64,000 bases of DNA from Marivirga tractuosa DSM 4126. Its GTDB lineage: Bacteria; Bacteroidota; Bacteroidia; Cytophagales; Cyclobacteriaceae. Location: NCBI RefSeq assembly GCF_000183425.1, contig NC_014759.1, positions 620,001 through 684,000 on the forward strand, in the 5' to 3' direction. Below the pieces are notes generated by a model. It saw nothing but the letters and a program-made list of their open reading frames with translations, did not search any database and was not told the origin of the DNA. The translations under genes and the position numbers were made by a program. This document shows, one piece after another, positions 51,735-61,171 of this stretch; position 1 is the stretch's first letter; each line of letters begins with the position of its first letter.

Positions 51735-54700
51735 TTAACGTCTTATAACAAATAAAAAGGAGGCTTCTTGTTTGCCTTTTCTTATAATTAAATAATAAGG
51801 ACCTTCCTTTAATGCTGAAATGTCTATAATTTCAGTTTGAATGATAGGTTTATCATTCTGTCCCTTCATTAATTCCTTTCCCTTAGTATCAATAATCGAA
51901 TAACTGTCATATTTAAACTGACCATCACCAGTTAAGTGGATTAGTTTATCTGCCGGATTAGGAAATATGGAAAAATAAGATTTCAACTCATTTTTTGTAC
52001 CCAGAAGAGGATCATTGAAAACCACAATTTCCTTTTCAGATAAAGTATTACATCCCAATGAATCTGATACTGATAACTCAATTTTAAATACACCAGCTTG
52101 ATTCATTTCATATTGCAAACTTTTAGTATTGCCAATTTCTTGTCCATCAAAGTACCATATCCATTGATTCGCAGATTCCGATGTGGCTTCTAATGTTATG
52201 CTTTGCTCAAAAGCAAGATTCAGAGTATCATGTGAAACAGTAAAATCAGCTGAAAGATCACTTACGAATATTGGTACTTCAACTACTGCTGATGGTTCAA
52301 TTTTTTCCACATTTACTGCAAAAATAGTGCTATTGCTGGCTACTTCAGACAGTATCACTTCCGGGCCTTTCCCTATAAATTCACTTAAACTTTCATCAGC
52401 AAAATAATACACAGCATTAGTATTTAAGGCAGATAAACTAACTGATTGACTTTGACATAAATAGTAATCATCAAACTCAGGAACATCGCTTCTAATTGTT
52501 TCATAAATGGTAGAATCTATACAGCCCGATTCCGAAATAGCAATCAATTTCAATTGTCTATCATTCAAATCAATGAGATTAAAATAAATTTCGTTTTGCG
52601 TGCTTAATGTATCATTCCCCATCATCCAAATCAAATCAGTAGCGTATTCACTCTTACTTACTGCAAATCCCAACATACTCTCATGTGAAGAATCTAAATC
52701 CAAATTAACATTCATTTTTGCAGAAATAGGAACAATCTTCACATCCACTTTAGCTAAGCTAGACGGATATTCTCCTGTCTCATTTCGAACGTAAAAAACC
52801 GTATCCTGAGTTAAGTTCTCAACAGTAAATTCAGCTCCTGAAAACAGCTGATTACCCATTAAACTATCACTATAGATCGTGATTTCAGCAATAGTGGGAT
52901 CATGGATAGTTAGATTTGAATTTTTACATATTTCCTGATTGGCAATTTGTGGTTTAGGTGACCTCATTACCGCCTGAAAGCTCTGCTTTAAGGTATCCTT
53001 GCATCCCTCAATATTACTTATAATTAATTCAACATCATACTCTCCTGCTTCTTCAATAGGAATATTAGGATGCTGATTTGATGATGAATATCCATTACTG
53101 AACGTCCAGTCCCAGCTTACAGCGTCTATACTTTGATCTGTAAAACGGAAAGTATTATCAATTTCTGGCGCAAGCATTAATGGCTCCACAGGAACATTAA
53201 AATTGGCTGACGGCTTAGTAATGGTTAATACCCATCTTTTTCTAATAGAAGTAATACCTGCAGTATCGATTTCCTCAATATAGAAGGTAGAATCATTACT
53301 AATAATGTCAGTTTCAAAGCTAGCACCTTCATATAAGGTGGTATCCACTGAAGGACTAGCATAGACTTTAAATGAATATCCCTCTTTTGCTTCCAAAACA
53401 GGAGTATCATCCTGACAAATGAAAATTTGTTTTTCAAAAGGTGGGTTTAAAACAGCTAAAGAATCCTTTTCACGTGCTTTTTTAACTAATCCTTGTAATT
53501 CCTTTAAGCTATTGGCTCTCAACAAAGCAAAAGAAAAGGATTGTGAACTAGTTGCTGGAAATTCAGGAATCATAAGTCCATGCAGTCCTCCAACATTGTT
53601 CCCGCCAGCTAATTCTCCAGCTTGCCTTTTTTCAAAGGGATTTTGTAAAGCATTTTGAATAATATTTTGCTTTAAACTGTCATTCTCCAAATCACTGTTA
53701 TGCCCATTTTCTTCAGCTAAATCAAAGGCATAAAATAATGAGTCTTGATTTCCCATAAAACTCAATCCCACAAATTCATCTTGAGCTTCATTGTAGGCAT
53801 AGGAAAGTTGATAAGCACTATCGTAACTTACTTTGTTATCCGTTTTTTCTGATAACGCGTAATCCGTAAAAAGGGCAAAATATACTGAATCATAACTTGT
53901 TTCACTCCTATTTTGCAGTTGATATTGATGAATTAAAATATTGCTTTCATCATTCCATCCCAGCAAACGTTGATCTATGTAAATATTTAATGGGCTTGAG
54001 GTGGTATCCTGTTCTTTAAAAATGCTCCTTACATCAAAATCAGCAGTAATGTCATCATATCTTTTGAGCGGTTTCCAACTTTGAAAATCTTCCAGGTATT
54101 GAAATGCAGTTGCGTTTACCAAGGTATTTCTTCTTAGGCTATCTTTTCCTGCTGATAAAATCAGCCCCATGTGATCAATCAATCCCTTGCCCTCAAAATC
54201 CACAGCATAATTAGAAAATGGTGTAGCATAGCTTCTACCTAAGTTCCCTGTTGCTGTAAACCCAAATTCCCATCCGTTATATTGAAACAATCTAATTTTA
54301 GGGCTGCTTTGAATTTGGAACGACTGATAATCATTATAAAATTCCCCTTCAAATAAGATTCTGAAATTCAAGGCTTCATCCTCAGGTAAATCTTCAGAAA
54401 GCACTACTCTAAACTGCTTGTTTTCATTTGTGATCTTCTCTGAAGTTCCTAAAGTCTGAATATTAAAATCGCCTTGAAGGATATTGACATAGGGGCTAGA
54501 TGAAGTTAAACTCACATTCACATTTTCAGCAGCTTCCAAGAAATTGGTGAATTCCACTGTGATATCCAATGTATCGCCAAAATAAGCTGCTTCTTCTAAA
54601 CCATTGGTGTATTCCACCTTCGAGATCCGGATGGATGGCGTTTCATAATCTGCTAAAGCTATGAAAATATTCAACCTACCCTTTCCGAATTTATATTGAA

Positions 54701-55940
54701 AATCACTATTACTTGCTACATCATAGATATCATCAGAACTAATCCTCAATTGCTCCATAACCTGCAATGCATTCCATTCTGGGAAAACTGAGCGAACCAA
54801 AGCAGCAGCACCAGCAACCATAGGAGCCGCATAAGATGATCCCCCATCCGCAGCATAAGCATCATCATTTTGGGTCGTATAAACCCCTGATCCTGGAGCT
54901 ACCAAATCAATAAAATCGCTGTATGTCGCATTAGAATTTCGACTATCATCCGAATTTACAAAGCCTACAGAAAGTACATTATCATAAGAAGCAGGGTAAA
55001 AATCGAGTTCAGCATCCGTATTTCCAGCTGCTGCGACTATCACTACATCCTTTTCCAGTGCTGCATAATTAATAATGTCCTGAGCAAACTGTGAGTATCT
55101 TCCAGCACTACCCCAAGAAAGATTTATTACATCGCAGCCTTGATCCGCTGCATAAATAATGGCTTCATAACTGTTTCTAGAAAAATTGCTCTCGGTTTGA
55201 AATATTTTAATGGGCATAAATTTCGTATTGAAGCCAATGCCAGCTATACCTGTATTATTATCCGTAGCTGCAGCAGCAATACCCGTGACACCCGTTCCAT
55301 GAGTACTTCCATCTGCTTCGGGCGAATTGTCATTATCTGCGAAGTCCCAACCATTATAATTATCTACAAAGCCGTCATTATCATTATCTATCCCATCAAT
55401 TGGGTCATCAACATTTAAATATAAGTTTGAAACCAAATCTTCATGATCCAAATCAGCTCCAGTATCAATCACTCCTATGACAATATCTTCATCTCCTTTA
55501 GTGATATTCCATGCATCATAAACATTGATTTGCGCTAAGTGAAATTGCTTTTGACCAAATTGAGCCTCGGGATCATTAGGTACATAAAGTGGTTTTACGT
55601 TTGGATATTGCTCTGCATATTCAATATTTCCAAAGCTCTGTAAATAATTTATATATTCCAGCTCTGAAATATCCTCCTGGATTTCTAGTTTATAAATGTT
55701 ATCCAAGCGGCTTTTTTGCTCATTCCTTTGGAAAAAGTTCCTTTTTTTTCCTAAGTGTTGGATTTTTTCAACTTTACTATCTTTTTCTAGTAGATCTAGG
55801 CTTAGCGCATTAATATTTTCTTTTCTGTTGGATTGGTCTTCATCCTTGAGTTTCACTACAATAAGCCCTGGAACGTAATCCTGAGCCAAACTTTGCTGAA
55901 AAATAAAAACACTCAGCAAAAGCGGTAAAATGTACTTCAT
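51735..55940 (-). CDS. Type IX-secreted subtilisin-family (S8) serine protease
   Basis: From ATG 55938-55940 this is a 1401-aa preproprotein (the frame is open upstream to a TTG at 56009). A signal peptide ends at LAQ20 and a propeptide of about 100 residues follows. The protease domain has D159 (GVIDTGADLDHEDL), H214 (GSTHGTGVTG), oxyanion N307 and S369 (GGSSYAAPMVAG). An acidic insert (DGIDNDNDGFVDNYNG) between D and H is typical of this group. Beta-rich modules follow, with two PKD domains and repeated GxEF-type segments. The protein ends with a type IX sorting domain (FSIFPNPADKLIHL to FVIRR). It is a secreted endopeptidase, likely involved in nutrient digestion. Confidence 0.92.
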   Translation of the reverse strand: MKYILPLLLSVFIFQQSLAQDYVPGLIVVKLKDEDQSNRKENINALSLDLLEKDSKVEKIQHLGKKRNFFQRNEQKSRLDNIYKLEIQEDISELEYINYLQSFGNIEYAEQYPNVKPLYVPNDPEAQFGQKQFHLAQINVYDAWNITKGDEDIVIGVIDTGADLDHEDLVSNLYLNVDDPIDGIDNDNDGFVDNYNGWDFADNDNSPEADGSTHGTGVTGIAAAATDNNTGIAGIGFNTKFMPIKIFQTESNFSRNSYEAIIYAADQGCDVINLSWGSAGRYSQFAQDIINYAALEKDVVIVAAAGNTDAELDFYPASYDNVLSVGFVNSDDSRNSNATYSDFIDLVAPGSGVYTTQNDDAYAADGGSSYAAPMVAGAAALVRSVFPEWNALQVMEQLRISSDDIYDVASNSDFQYKFGKGRLNIFIALADYETPSIRISKVEYTNGLEEAAYFGDTLDITVEFTNFLEAAENVNVSLTSSSPYVNILQGDFNIQTLGTSEKITNENKQFRVVLSEDLPEDEALNFRILFEGEFYNDYQSFQIQSSPKIRLFQYNGWEFGFTATGNLGRSYATPFSNYAVDFEGKGLIDHMGLILSAGKDSLRRNTLVNATAFQYLEDFQSWKPLKRYDDITADFDVRSIFKEQDTTSSPLNIYIDQRLLGWNDESNILIHQYQLQNRSETSYDSVYFALFTDYALSEKTDNKVSYDSAYQLSYAYNEAQDEFVGLSFMGNQDSLFYAFDLAEENGHNSDLENDSLKQNIIQNALQNPFEKRQAGELAGGNNVGGLHGLMIPEFPATSSQSFSFALLRANSLKELQGLVKKAREKDSLAVLNPPFEKQIFICQDDTPVLEAKEGYSFKVYASPSVDTTLYEGASFETDIISNDSTFYIEEIDTAGITSIRKRWVLTITKPSANFNVPVEPLMLAPEIDNTFRFTDQSIDAVSWDWTFSNGYSSSNQHPNIPIEEAGEYDVELIISNIEGCKDTLKQSFQAVMRSPKPQIANQEICKNSNLTIHDPTIAEITIYSDSLMGNQLFSGAEFTVENLTQDTVFYVRNETGEYPSSLAKVDVKIVPISAKMNVNLDLDSSHESMLGFAVSKSEYATDLIWMMGNDTLSTQNEIYFNLIDLNDRQLKLIAISESGCIDSTIYETIRSDVPEFDDYYLCQSQSVSLSALNTNAVYYFADESLSEFIGKGPEVILSEVASNSTIFAVNVEKIEPSAVVEVPIFVSDLSADFTVSHDTLNLAFEQSITLEATSESANQWIWYFDGQEIGNTKSLQYEMNQAGVFKIELSVSDSLGCNTLSEKEIVVFNDPLLGTKNELKSYFSIFPNPADKLIHLTGDGQFKYDSYSIIDTKGKELMKGQNDKPIIQTEIIDISALKEGPYYLIIRKGKQEASFLFVIRR

Positions 55941-56065
55941 AGGTTGATTTTTATTTGTTGTTTTTTCCAAAAACTTTCCCTTCGATAGAAAAGCATTTTC
56001 TCGCTTCAAATCTTAAATGTATATTTAAGCCTTGAGAAATTAATGCAAATTTAAAAATATTATCC

Positions 56066-57733
56066 ATGAGTTTATACGAAAAGCACAAAGACACATTAAA
56101 AAAGGCAATAGATGCTGTTCATGATCGCTCTTTCTATGCACAATATCCTGAACATCCATCTCCTAAGATTTACGGAGAAACTGCAGATAAAGATGGTCAG
56201 GACAAATTCAAGGCAAGTTTAGATAAGAAATTTGAAGATTTATTGCAAGCTGATCCAGAAGCTTGGGTGGGTCAAGAAGAATCTCCTTATTTACAAAAAC
56301 CATTGGGAATTTTATATCCTTCTTTTAGCGCTGAAACTTTGATTGACAGAAGCCAAAAAGCTTGGACACAATGGAGAAACACTCCTATTGATGACAGGGC
56401 GGCTATATTGGTGGAAAGCTTGGATAGATTCAAAGAACGCTTCTTTGAAAATGCTTATGCCACAATGCACACAACTGGTCAGGGTTATATGATGGCATTT
56501 CAAGCATCAGGACCACATGCAGCTGACCGTGCGATGGAAGCTGTTGCATTTGGTTATGATGAATTGAAAAGATTCCCTGAAAAGAAATTCTGGGATAAGC
56601 CAATGGGTAAATTCAATGTGCAGTTGAATAAAAGCTGGAAACCAATGCCAAAAGGATTGAGCATGGTGGTAGGATGTAGCACCTTCCCTACTTGGAATTC
56701 AGTTCCAGGATTATATGCTTCCTTAATAACAGGTAATCCTTGTATCGTAAAGCCACATCCAGGTGCAATCTTGCCAATGGCGATAGTGGTTTCAGAAATC
56801 CAGAAAGTGTTAAAGGAAAACGGAATTGACCCAAATGTGTGTCAATTGGCTCCCGATACTTATGATAAAATGATCACTAAAGATTTAGCAGAAAATAAAG
56901 CCATTAAATTAATTGATTACACTGGCAGCTCTGCATTCGGAAGCTATTTGGAAGGATTAGAAGGTAAAACAGTCTTCACCGAGAAAACCGGTGTAAATTC
57001 AGTGATTTTAGATTCCGCTGAAAATATTGACAAAGTCGCTCAGAATTTGGCCTTTTCAGTTTGTTTGTATTCTGGTCAGATGTGTACTTGTCCACAAAAC
57101 TTCTTTATTCCTGAAGATGGCATCAACACTCCTGATGGAAAAGTAAGCTTTGATGATTTTGCAGAAAAACTAGTTGCAAACATCAACGGTTTAGTAGACA
57201 ACCCTAAAGCAGGACCATTTGTATTAGGTGCAATTCAAAATCCAAATACATTAAGTCATACTGAAGAAGCTAAAAAACTAGGAGGCAAGGTTTGGTTAGA
57301 AAGCAGAGCCATTGCAAATCCGATGTTTGAAAAGGCAAGAACTGCAACACCAATCGTTGTAGAAATGCCGGCTTCTGATGAAGAAAAATTCACTAAAGAA
57401 TTATTTGGCCCAGTAGTTTTACTAATCAAAACTAAAGACACAAATCAATCAGTGGATTTAGCTTCAAGTTTAGCCGAAATCCATGGTGCAATCTCTTGTG
57501 CAGCCTATACAACTGATAACACCATAAAAAATCTGATCATGGACAAAATGGGAATGGCGGCCACTTCAGTTAGCTTTAATTTAACAGGTGCTATTCATGT
57601 CAATCAGAATGCCGGTTTCTCTGATTTCCATGTAACAGGTGGAAATCCAGCTGGAAATGCTTCTTTGACTAACCCTGAATATGTGATCAAAAGATTTACT
57701 TGGGTAGGGTTTAGAGAGCCTGCTGAAGGTTAA
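56066..57733 (+). CDS. paaN: PaaN-type aldehyde dehydrogenase family protein
   Basis: This 555-aa protein matches phenylacetic acid degradation protein PaaN, a diverged member of the aldehyde dehydrogenase superfamily. Features include the N-terminal YEKHKDTLKKAIDAVHDRSFYAQYPEHPSP, cofactor-region MVVGCSTFPTWNSVPGLYASLITGNPCIVKPHP, IDYTGSSAFGSYLEG, a catalytic-glutamate-like TEKTGVNS, and the cysteine region YSGQMCTCPQNFF. In other bacteria this route opens the oxepin-CoA ring. No other paa genes are in the window, so it stands alone here. A strong terminator follows. Confidence 0.88.
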   Translation: MSLYEKHKDTLKKAIDAVHDRSFYAQYPEHPSPKIYGETADKDGQDKFKASLDKKFEDLLQADPEAWVGQEESPYLQKPLGILYPSFSAETLIDRSQKAWTQWRNTPIDDRAAILVESLDRFKERFFENAYATMHTTGQGYMMAFQASGPHAADRAMEAVAFGYDELKRFPEKKFWDKPMGKFNVQLNKSWKPMPKGLSMVVGCSTFPTWNSVPGLYASLITGNPCIVKPHPGAILPMAIVVSEIQKVLKENGIDPNVCQLAPDTYDKMITKDLAENKAIKLIDYTGSSAFGSYLEGLEGKTVFTEKTGVNSVILDSAENIDKVAQNLAFSVCLYSGQMCTCPQNFFIPEDGINTPDGKVSFDDFAEKLVANINGLVDNPKAGPFVLGAIQNPNTLSHTEEAKKLGGKVWLESRAIANPMFEKARTATPIVVEMPASDEEKFTKELFGPVVLLIKTKDTNQSVDLASSLAEIHGAISCAAYTTDNTIKNLIMDKMGMAATSVSFNLTGAIHVNQNAGFSDFHVTGGNPAGNASLTNPEYVIKRFTWVGFREPAEG

Positions 57734-57754
57734 ATTGGAATTAGCAATTTATTC

Positions 57755-57785
57755 AAAACCCAAGCCTCTCAGCTTGGGTTTTTTT
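57755..57785 (+). terminator. Intrinsic terminator of paaN
   Basis: A perfect 10-bp stem (aaacccaagc with gcttgggttt) with a 6-nt loop runs into a T tract of seven bases, 22 bp past the paaN stop. Confidence 0.9.
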
Positions 57786-58096
57786 ATGTTGAAACTGGTA
57801 AAACTTAACTTTGACTAGTATTCAGCTCAAAAGGAGACTTTGCAGAAGTGAATAAGAAAGCATGATAAAAGTACAATTCTATAAAATTAAGAGACTAACT
57901 TAAAATAGTCTTAAGTATATCACCTATAATCAATTAGTAATTTTACCTAGGTTCACAAACAGGTAATTAAAGCATTTTAAACGCATATTTTAAATAAACT
58001 GAAAACAACATAAGTACAGAACTCCAATCAATCTATCAATATCTCTAATTCATCGAAAACAAAAATCTAAATATAGTTATATATCGTATAGATTAT
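57786..58096. other. 311-bp intergenic region, no gene seen
   Basis: This is an AT-rich spacer between the paaN terminator and the response-regulator promoter box. I find no reading frame with a start and protein-like content, no stem-loop beyond the paaN terminator and no repeated unit. Confidence 0.5.
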
Positions 58097-58104
58097 TAAG
58101 TTTG
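58097..58104 (+). promoter_or_regulatory. Candidate -7 box of the response-regulator gene
   Basis: The sequence TAAGTTTG matches TAnnTTTG and lies 74 nt upstream of the response-regulator ATG. A -33 TTG is not obvious, so the assignment is tentative. Confidence 0.35.
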
Positions 58105-58177
58105 TCAAACATCATCATCCATCCTTTAATTAATTAGTAGCATCATCAGTAAGCCTACAAACTTTAGTTGTAAGGAT

Positions 58178-58636
58178 ATGGATACATTAAACATTTTACT
58201 TGTAGAGGACAATGAATCCGACATCCTCATTACCCAGGAAATATTAAACCAAAGAAGCGGTTTAACCATCCTCAATTCAGTAACTTCAGCTGAAGAAGCC
58301 ATTCTGTATTTGAGCAAAAGAGGCCCATTTTTATTTGCAGAAAAGCCAGAGGTAATTCTTTTAGATTTAAACTTACCCAAGAGCGATGGCTTTGCCGTAT
58401 TGGTGGAAGTCAAAAGCACTACGGAATTAATGGATATCCCAGTGATTATCTTAACTTCTTCCAGCTGTGATTACGATAAAGAATTTGCGATGAAAAATGG
58501 TGCTGATCTTTATTTAGAAAAACCATTGGAACTACATGTCATGGATCAATTTTTGACCGAGCGGAAAGCTAATGAGGATATTCTACTACTAAACGCAAAT
58601 CACCATAAGGATTTTTTTTGTAGACCACTAAGTTAA
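58178..58636 (+). CDS. Single-domain response regulator, Rcp1-like
   Basis: This 152-aa protein is only a CheY-like receiver. The acidic pocket is E10/D11 (LLVEDNESD), the phosphoacceptor is D63 (ILLDLNLPK), with T93 (ILTSS) and K115 (LEKPLE). The long loop between beta 2 and beta 3 (SKRGPFLFAEKP) is typical of the Rcp1 group, which works with phytochrome-like or PAS hybrid kinases. No output domain follows, and no kinase is adjacent. It could serve as a partner to kinases elsewhere. Its 3' end overlaps the convergent Dabb lipoprotein gene by four bases. Confidence 0.92.
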   Translation: MDTLNILLVEDNESDILITQEILNQRSGLTILNSVTSAEEAILYLSKRGPFLFAEKPEVILLDLNLPKSDGFAVLVEVKSTTELMDIPVIILTSSSCDYDKEFAMKNGADLYLEKPLELHVMDQFLTERKANEDILLLNANHHKDFFCRPLS

Positions 58637-59052
58637 TCAAAATTTGGCTTTATGATTTGGGAATCATAAACTTTGACTGCTTCCCATAAGCTTTGGTAGT
58701 TTTCTATAAATTCCATGTGATCTGGATGCTCGGCATATATCTCGTAATTATCCTTTGATTTGAACCAAATGAAAAGAGAATAATCAAAGTCATGATCCGT
58801 GACTTCTCGCGGTTTAGTATCAGCTGTTAGGCCTACTTCCGATTTATGAATAGCATCAATTGAAAGGAGCTTTTGAAGTCCTTTTTCGAACTCTTTCCGA
58901 TCTGAATTGGAAATACTATCATTTAAATAAAAATAGACATTATGTTGAAGCATACTTCCGGTTTCTGGCATTTGCTTCTTTTTAGGTTCAGCACAAGAAA
59001 TCATCAACAAGCCAATCGAAACCTGAAATAAAAAATAAGATATCTTCTTCAT
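58633..59052 (-). CDS. Lipoprotein with Dabb (stress-responsive A/B barrel) domain
   Basis: This 139-aa protein has a lipobox LLMISC (Cys20) after a hydrophobic signal and a KKKQMPETGS linker. The rest is a Dabb ferredoxin-like domain: LQHNVYFYLNDSISNSDRKEFEKGLQKLLSI, then DFDYSLFIWFKSKDNYEIYAEHPDHMEFI. These domains dimerise into small barrels and are found in cyclases and stress proteins, usually cytosolic. A lipid-anchored form points to an envelope role, but the reaction, if any, is unknown. The gene follows the MscS channel gene on the same strand and converges on the response regulator. Confidence 0.82.
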   Translation of the reverse strand: MKKISYFLFQVSIGLLMISCAEPKKKQMPETGSMLQHNVYFYLNDSISNSDRKEFEKGLQKLLSIDAIHKSEVGLTADTKPREVTDHDFDYSLFIWFKSKDNYEIYAEHPDHMEFIENYQSLWEAVKVYDSQIIKPNFD

Positions 59053-59085
59053 TGAATTAATTGTTTGTTATAAACCAAATACAAG

Positions 59086-60021
59086 CTACTTACTACCTAA
59101 ACCATTATTAGGCCCTAGGTTCATTTCCGATAACTTCTCCCCTCCTTTTATACCAAAATCCAATGTTCTGATTGGAAATGGAATGGTAATATTCTCTTTA
59201 TCAAATGCATCTTTAATTGCCATAACAGCCTTGGATCGCATCTCCAAAAAAGATGGATTATCAGGAAATTTAATCCAGAATTTAATTTCAAAATTAATGG
59301 AACTGTCTCCAAATTCTTTGTAGGTAAATATCATATCTTCCTTGCGGATTACACCTTCAAGATTTTGCAATGTTTCTAAAACTAAATCACGGACCTTATG
59401 CAAGTCATCGCCATAAGAAACGCCAACTCCCAAATCAATTCTCCTTTCACCTAATATTGAATAATTGGTGATGGCATTTGATAAGACATCTTTATTTGGC
59501 ACATAAACCTCTTGGCCTTGATAGGTTCTGATAACAGTCACCCGTAAATTTGTACGGCTCACGATTCCCATCAAATCGCCAACCACCACTACATCATCTA
59601 TCATAAAAGGCTTTCGAAAAGCCAAGATAATCCCTGAGACGAAATTTGCAGCAATATCCTGAAAGGCAAATCCTAAAGCCAAACCTACAACCCCTACCCC
59701 TGCCAATAATGAAGTAACTGCCTTATCCAAATTCAAAATATCCAAAATAATGAACAGCCCTATGCCCATCATGGCGTAATAGATAATAGTAGAGAACAGG
59801 CCTTCCAGCGCTTTATTATCCGATGATTTTCTAAATATTTTTATGAATAATTTTCTTACTAGGCGAGACAAAACAATAAAGAGAACCAGTAAAACAATGG
59901 AAAGCAACATATTGGGAATCATGTCTACCAAGACTTCTACCCAAGTTTCTATTTTATTCGAAACGATATCTAATGGTTTTTCAAATTCATTGCTAACTGA
60001 ATCAATTTTATTATCCTGCAT
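59086..60021 (-). CDS. Mechanosensitive channel, MscS family
   Basis: This 311-aa inner-membrane channel releases solutes on osmotic downshock. Three hydrophobic segments are visible (ILNMLLS-type VLLVLFIVLSRLV, YAMMGIGLFIILDIL, then the pore helix). The pore-lining TM3 reads AGVGVVGLALGFAFQDIAANFVSG, rich in G and A as in MscS. The cytoplasmic beta domain (PFMIDDVVVVGDLMGIVSRTNLRVTVIRTYQG, VYVPNKDVLSNAITNYS) and the alpha/beta vestibule follow. Length is close to the E. coli MscS of 286 aa. It is divergent from the SRAP gene across about 80 bp. Confidence 0.94.
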   Translation of the reverse strand: MQDNKIDSVSNEFEKPLDIVSNKIETWVEVLVDMIPNMLLSIVLLVLFIVLSRLVRKLFIKIFRKSSDNKALEGLFSTIIYYAMMGIGLFIILDILNLDKAVTSLLAGVGVVGLALGFAFQDIAANFVSGIILAFRKPFMIDDVVVVGDLMGIVSRTNLRVTVIRTYQGQEVYVPNKDVLSNAITNYSILGERRIDLGVGVSYGDDLHKVRDLVLETLQNLEGVIRKEDMIFTYKEFGDSSINFEIKFWIKFPDNPSFLEMRSKAVMAIKDAFDKENITIPFPIRTLDFGIKGGEKLSEMNLGPNNGLGSK

Positions 60022-60102
60022 TTTAGGTCGGCTATCTTATGTATTATACTCTTAAGTTCTCAATTATTTACATAAAACCAAAATAATTCTTATCATTAGG
60101 AT

Positions 60103-60876
60103 ATGTGTTATGATGTCAGCTATATCACGCAGAAGAAAAAAAAATATGCTAAAAGGCATCCTGATAAGGACATGAGTGCTTTGGAGAATTTATTTGATGA
60201 AAAAGGTGAGCCTATCAAACCAATATTCCATATTACTGGCTTTGAACATCCTAAATTGCCCGTCATTACCAATGAAAACCCTGATGAATTTAATTTATTT
60301 CAATGGGGATTGATCCCTTTTTGGACGAAAGATGAGAAACAGGCAAATGAGATGCATAATAAAACCATTAATGCCCGAGGGGAAAGCATATTTGAAAAAC
60401 CAGCCTTTAGAAAAGCAGCAACAGACAGAAGATGCATTGTAATGGTTGATGGATTTTTTGAACATCATCATAAACAAAAGCAATTGGTTCCTTATTATAT
60501 TAGCTTGAAGGATAATAGCCCTATTAGCTTAGCGGGAATTTGGGAAGAATGGGAAAATCCGGAAACAGGTAAAAGGCTATCGACAGTGAGCGTAGTCACC
60601 ACAAAAGCCAATCCTTTAATGGCTGAAATTCACAATAACCCGAAATTGAAAGAAGCCAGAATGCCATTGATTTTACCAGAAGAGTTGGAATCAGAATGGC
60701 TCATGAGCATTCAAGAAAAAAGTAGTGAGGGACAAGTAAAAGCCCTTATACAGCCCTATGATGAAGATTTGATGCAAGCATGGCCAGTTAAACCTATTAG
60801 AGGTAAGAAGAATAAGTTACAATCTGCTGATATCATTGAAAAGCATGAGGTTGGAGAGCAATTAGGGTTGTTTTAA
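60103..60876 (+). CDS. SRAP-domain (YedK/HMCES) abasic-site protein
   Basis: This 257-aa protein of the SOS-response-associated peptidase family crosslinks to abasic sites in single-stranded DNA through Cys2. The start codon gives MCYDV, with the catalytic cysteine directly after Met. Other active-site parts are N90-A91-R92-E94 (INARGES), E120 (MVDGFFEH) and the IHNNPKLKEARMPLIL segment with its histidine. That last segment is longer than the standard IHxRMP by about six residues. The protein guards replication forks against abasic-site breakage. It is a single gene next to MscS with no DNA-repair partner in view. Confidence 0.92.
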   Translation: MCYDVSYITQKKKKYAKRHPDKDMSALENLFDEKGEPIKPIFHITGFEHPKLPVITNENPDEFNLFQWGLIPFWTKDEKQANEMHNKTINARGESIFEKPAFRKAATDRRCIVMVDGFFEHHHKQKQLVPYYISLKDNSPISLAGIWEEWENPETGKRLSTVSVVTTKANPLMAEIHNNPKLKEARMPLILPEELESEWLMSIQEKSSEGQVKALIQPYDEDLMQAWPVKPIRGKKNKLQSADIIEKHEVGEQLGLF

Positions 60877-60907
60877 ACACAGGGCTTCACCCTTTGTTAT
60901 GGTAGGA

Positions 60908-60924
60908 CGTCCTTACAGGACTAA
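60908..60924 (-). repeat. Second copy of the 17-bp repeat
   Basis: The sequence on the minus strand, ttagtcctgtaaggacg, is identical to 43525-43541. It contains the short palindrome gtcct-gta-aggac and lies in the noncoding gap after the SRAP gene, consistent with a dispersed REP-like family. Confidence 0.5.
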
Positions 60925-61144
60925 AAGGAAAGAAAGATAAGTAGTTTGCTTTATTCAAAAGACAAGACATTTAGAAAAGTGAATATTTCGAAAAGTTTAA
61001 CTTAACGACATTACGCATGCGCCAAAAAGGGGGTGAAATAGTCCTGCTATTACATTTGAAATTCAGAATTAAAAACTGCAAAAACATATCGACTTTAACC
61101 AACAAACATTTACAAGCCATTAAGTTTATCAGCCAATTAATTAA

Positions 61145-61152
61145 TACCTTTG
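61145..61152 (+). promoter_or_regulatory. -7 box of the ABC-F gene
   Basis: The sequence TACCTTTG is an exact TAnnTTTG match, 19 nt upstream of the ABC-F ATG, giving a short leader of about 13 nt. A -33 TTG is not clear. Confidence 0.5.
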
Positions 61153-61171
61153 CAGCTTAATTTTATACTAT

